A program made the translations under genes and the position numbers. A stretch of DNA of 64,000 nucleotides from Candidatus Villigracilis adiacens (lineage in GTDB: Bacteria; Chloroflexota; Anaerolineae; Anaerolineales; Villigracilaceae), in contig JADJBU010000010.1 of assembly GCA_016703605.1 (NCBI GenBank), positions 47,665-111,664 on the forward strand. The letters run 5' to 3'. Each line of letters begins with the position of its first letter. Position 1 is the stretch's first letter. The notes under the pieces are model-generated. The model made no database searches. It worked only from the letters and a program-made list of their open reading frames with translations, and was not told the origin of the DNA. Shown piece after piece: positions 61,447 to 64,000 of the stretch.

Positions 61447-62279
61447 ATGAACAAACTTCCCTTCTCACTGGCTCCCGAATATCGTGACTACGTCTGGGGT
61501 GGAGCGAGACTCCGCCCGGAGGTCGTTCCCACCGCTGCGCATGGATCATCTTTGCAGGCAACCGCATCACATCTGACCGTTTGCCGGGCGTGCCCTCCTC
61601 AGACCTTTCCTTGAATCTGGCGTAGACCTGCTTGGCACAAAAGCCGCCGCGCAGACGGGCAATCGATTTCCCGTGTTGGTGAAGATATTGATTTGCGCCC
61701 AGTGGCTCATTACAAGTCCACCCGAACGATGAACAGGCACAAAAGCTGGAAGGGGAAGGCTTGTTCGGCAAGACCGAAGCCTGGCATGTGCTTGAAGCCG
61801 AACTCAATGCTGAATTGGTGGCAGGCATTAAGCCGAATGTTTCTGCCGAGCAGTTGACAGCAGCCATTCAAAGCAAAAGCGAATCTATTTTGAGTTGGTG
61901 GAAAGTAAAAGTGACGGCGGGGGACACTTGTTCATGCATCCGGGCACCGTCCATGCACTGGGACCGCATGTTTGATCTACGAAATTCAACAGACATCCGA
62001 TATCACCTATCGCGTTTATGATTGGGGCAGCGCCCTGAACCGAAACGCGCAAATTACTACATTGATAAAGCCGCGGCAGTCTCCAACCCCAATGCCGGGT
62101 CGTTACCGGTCAAGCCGCCGCAGATGGATGATGGCGAAGTCACCACGCTCACACAATGTCAGTATTTCAGTTGGATGAAACCGAGTGGAGAAGAAAACTG
62201 TCCGCTTGGAGACGAGGGGCGAATCCTTTCACGGGTGACCGTGATCGAGGGGCAAGTCCAGTATCGGCGGAGGAGGTGA
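61447..62279 (+). CDS. manA: class I mannose-6-phosphate isomerase (many frameshifts)
   Basis: Fragments in several frames assemble into a type I phosphomannose isomerase: LAPEYRDYVWGGARLRP at the N-terminus, a QVHPNDEQAQKLEGEGLFGKTEAWHVLEAE segment with Zn-binding Gln, His and Glu, GGHLFMHPGTVHALGP with another ligand His, and LIYEIQQTSDITYRVYDWG. Breaks occur about every 100 bases. The 3' boundary is uncertain and may extend to about 62376. It interconverts mannose- and fructose-6-phosphate. Confidence 0.72.
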
Positions 62280-62393
62280 GGCGTTCGTCCTCACAAATTT
62301 GAGACGCTGTTGGATCCTCGCATGTTGTGGTGCGTATCAAATCCAGCCGTTGCAAAAAGAGTCGAGTATTGAAAGCCAGCGTTTAAAAATAAA

Positions 62394-62457
62394 AACCACA
62401 AAGGATACACAGTGTCACAAAGGAAACCTTCGTGTGCCTTTGTGACACTGTGTGGTT
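62394..62457. repeat. ACCACAAAGG...ACTGTGTGGT palindrome
   Basis: AACCACAAAGGATACACAGTGTCACAAAGG pairs with CCTTTGTGACACTGTGTGGTT across a short loop. It lies between the converging manA and surE genes and may act as a terminator. Confidence 0.6.
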
Positions 62458-62464
62458 TAAGCTC

Positions 62465-63226
62465 TTATTTCCATTCCCAAGTACTGACATCAGATAATGC
62501 GCGATAGGCTGTGAGATCGAGCTGCAATGGTGAGACAGAGATGAAGCCCTCTGCCAATGCGCCGACATCGGTGCCAGATCTGGGCAATACCCGCGGGCGT
62601 CGCCGGTCGACAACAACCCCCCCTGTCGTTAGATGAGATCAGGATGACACAGACGTATCCGATTTTTGACTCGGAAATCCTCTTGATCTTTTCTTTACCC
62701 AAAAGCAGGAATATTGATGCTGAGCAGGGTATCTTGAGGTAACTCCATGCGATAAAGTACATTTTCTGCGGCAATGTGGGCGGCATATGCCGAGGCGGAA
62801 AAATCCAGCGGGCTGGATGTGAGCTTCTGAGACTTCAAGCGAGACAGCCACACCAGAATACCGGTGATAACGGTTTCCATGGCAGCATGGACAGTACCAG
62901 AGTAGGTTACGTCGTGACCGAGGTTCGCGCCTATTGTTAATGCCAGAGACGACCTGTACAAATTTTTCTTCTGGCAGCCGAGCAATGCGCAGCGAGACAC
63001 AGTCACTGGGAGCGCCATCACTGGCGAAGGCCTGTTTCATTCTCAAGATTTGAATTCACGCACACGCAGGGCGCGGTCTGTTTTAATCTGCACCGCCGCC
63101 TGACCAGTTTCGATCGGGGGGCGAGGATTTGGTCACATCGCCGAGGTTTCGCATTTCTTTCGAGAGGGCGAGCAAGCTGGGGCGAGCACGCCATCGTCGT
63201 TGGTAAATCAGGATCTGTTTGGTCAT
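62465..63226 (-). CDS. surE: 5'/3'-nucleotidase SurE (many frameshifts)
   Basis: Pieces in different frames match SurE in order: MTKQILI with a DDG-VLAP loop and LLALSKEMRNLGDVT, APDRNWSGGG, SDGAPSDCVSLALLG, LTIGANLGHDVTYSGTVHAAMETVITGI, then AAENVLYRMELPQDTLLSINIP and a C-terminal TDVGALAEGFISVSPLQLDLT ending at TAA 62467-62465. SurE dephosphorylates nucleoside monophosphates. The many indels are most likely sequence errors. Confidence 0.72.
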
Positions 63227-63454
63227 AATGTATGCTTCCTCTTCCGAATGTTGTTTTCTATAATTGTATATGGAAAGATGACATTGCGATCGGCGGCAAA
63301 GAGGGCGAATAGCGCGAAAAAACGCGTCATCCGGGCCTAATTTACGCCATTGTACTCTGCAGGCAAACTCCCGTTAAGGCTCTTTGGTTTGAAGGTTATA
63401 CGCGTACCAATGGTCAGGCGGGCAAAGGTGCTTCGACCATATCTGAAACCCCAA

Positions 63455-64000
63455 CTACTGACCATGTTGAATTGCGCTCCATTCGTTCAGCTTGCGAACG
63501 CGCGTGGTTCGTTCGTGTAAGGCTTGAAGCAGATCAGCGGCGGTGCTTCCGGGGGGGAATTCCTGTAGCGCCAAACCCGATCGTGTCGATGACGTGCGCA
63601 TCGCCGTTGCCGGTGTGCGCAATGTTCAATCCTTCTTTGGCAAAGATGTTAGTCGCATGATTACTAATATGGTCAATGGCGGAAAGTCGTTATAGGTTTC
63701 GATCCTGAGCAGGGTTCGGGCCAAGTTGTGGATGTTTCAACGCCTTCAAGATGGACGCAGGGGTTAGGCTTTTCATGCCCATTCCGCCTGCCATTGGGTG
63801 TGCGGCAATGGCAACCCCGCCTTGGTCCTGTATACGCAGCAGGGCCTGGATGAGCGAAAGACCGGGCTTGATTTTTTGTGAATGAAGAGCGCGAGCAAAT
63901 CGCCTTCTGCGGTGGTGATCTCACTTCCGTGGATAACTTCCACGCCGCTGTAGTGTGAGGCGAGCTTGACCGCTTCCAGTGCGCCTGCGATCTCATCGTG
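63455..64000 (-). CDS. PHP-domain phosphoesterase, partial (frameshifts)
   Basis: The gene enters from the right edge. From base 64000 leftward it reads HDEIAGALEAVKLASHYSGVEVIHG then SEITTAEGDLLALFIH, later VAIAAHPMAGGMGMKSLTP, GNGDAHVIDTIGFGATG and, in another frame, ADLLQALHERTTR, ending at TAG 63457-63455. These are strand-end motifs of PHP-domain metallo-phosphoesterases, with metal-binding His and Asp. The 5' part lies outside the window. The 228 bases between it and surE hold nothing recognisable. Confidence 0.6.

Noticed and set aside
1..64000. tRNA or rRNA genes
   Set aside because: No cloverleaf with a plausible T-arm or conserved rRNA segment was recognised by eye; a covariance-model search would be needed to be certain.

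Overview
The window is a contiguous stretch of a bacterial chromosome with moderate G+C and almost purely metabolic and transport content. There are no rRNA or tRNA genes, phage genes, transposases or CRISPR arrays that I can see. Gene content (ECF and monosaccharide transporters, long-form HisG, FAAL/ACP/MBOAT locus), the abundance of short palindromic intergenic repeats and several apparently leaderless promoters fit an Anaerolineae-type Chloroflexota. That placement is inference from memory, not a search result.

Layout: (1) 1-2.6 kb, recF and a multi-pass membrane protein. (2) 2.7-9.0 kb, a nucleoside uptake and salvage module: ribokinase, two nucleoside hydrolases and a complete ECF transporter (S component, EcfT, two ATPases). 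(3) 9.6-14.2 kb, a polar amino-acid ABC transporter followed by a GNAT protein and an N-acylamino-acid racemase/OSBS-family enzyme, suggesting D-amino-acid conversion. (4) 14.2-29.4 kb, minus strand: a pentose locus with a LacI regulator, ChvE/GguAB-type sugar importer, UPF0303 protein, Gfo/Idh/MocA dehydrogenase, SDR epimerase, araB, araD, araA, two aldo-keto reductases and a mutarotase-like protein. (5) 29.9-31.6 kb, a pentapeptide-repeat protein and an alpha/beta hydrolase. (6) 31.5-39.8 kb, minus strand: a sugar kinase/nucleotidyltransferase pair, then FAAL ligase, acyl carrier protein, two SGNH proteins, MBOAT acyltransferase and a 34-residue microprotein ending in a DltX-like aromatic-x-Y-x-x-F motif. 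I read this as a Dlt-like pathway for acylating a cell-surface polymer. (7) 39.9-48.5 kb, a his operon (hisG D C B H A F I E plus a HAD protein) preceded by a strong promoter, a 30-codon leader peptide with five consecutive His codons and a terminator/antiterminator pair, i.e. a histidine attenuator. (8) 48.5-51.4 kb, a polyprenol/phytol-kinase-like membrane protein and hypothetical membrane proteins. (9) 51.4-61.3 kb, two phosphate (Pst) operons plus a divergent extra pstB, phoU and a low-molecular-weight phosphatase/arsenate reductase. (10) 61.4-64.0 kb, manA, surE and a PHP-domain protein, all shredded by frameshifts.

Reading-frame quality falls from left to right. The first 20 kb are clean. 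From about 21 kb single frameshifts appear, several of them in homopolymers (SDR epimerase, an SGNH gene, hisG, hisH). Beyond 52 kb most genes are broken, and the last 4 kb carry many indels. This looks like sequence error toward a contig end rather than gene decay, so I annotate those genes as whole genes with notes.

Palindromic repeats of several families sit between genes, and in at least five cases (rbsK, an EcfA gene, the second EcfA gene, araB, hisD) the stop codon lies within or directly against the repeat.
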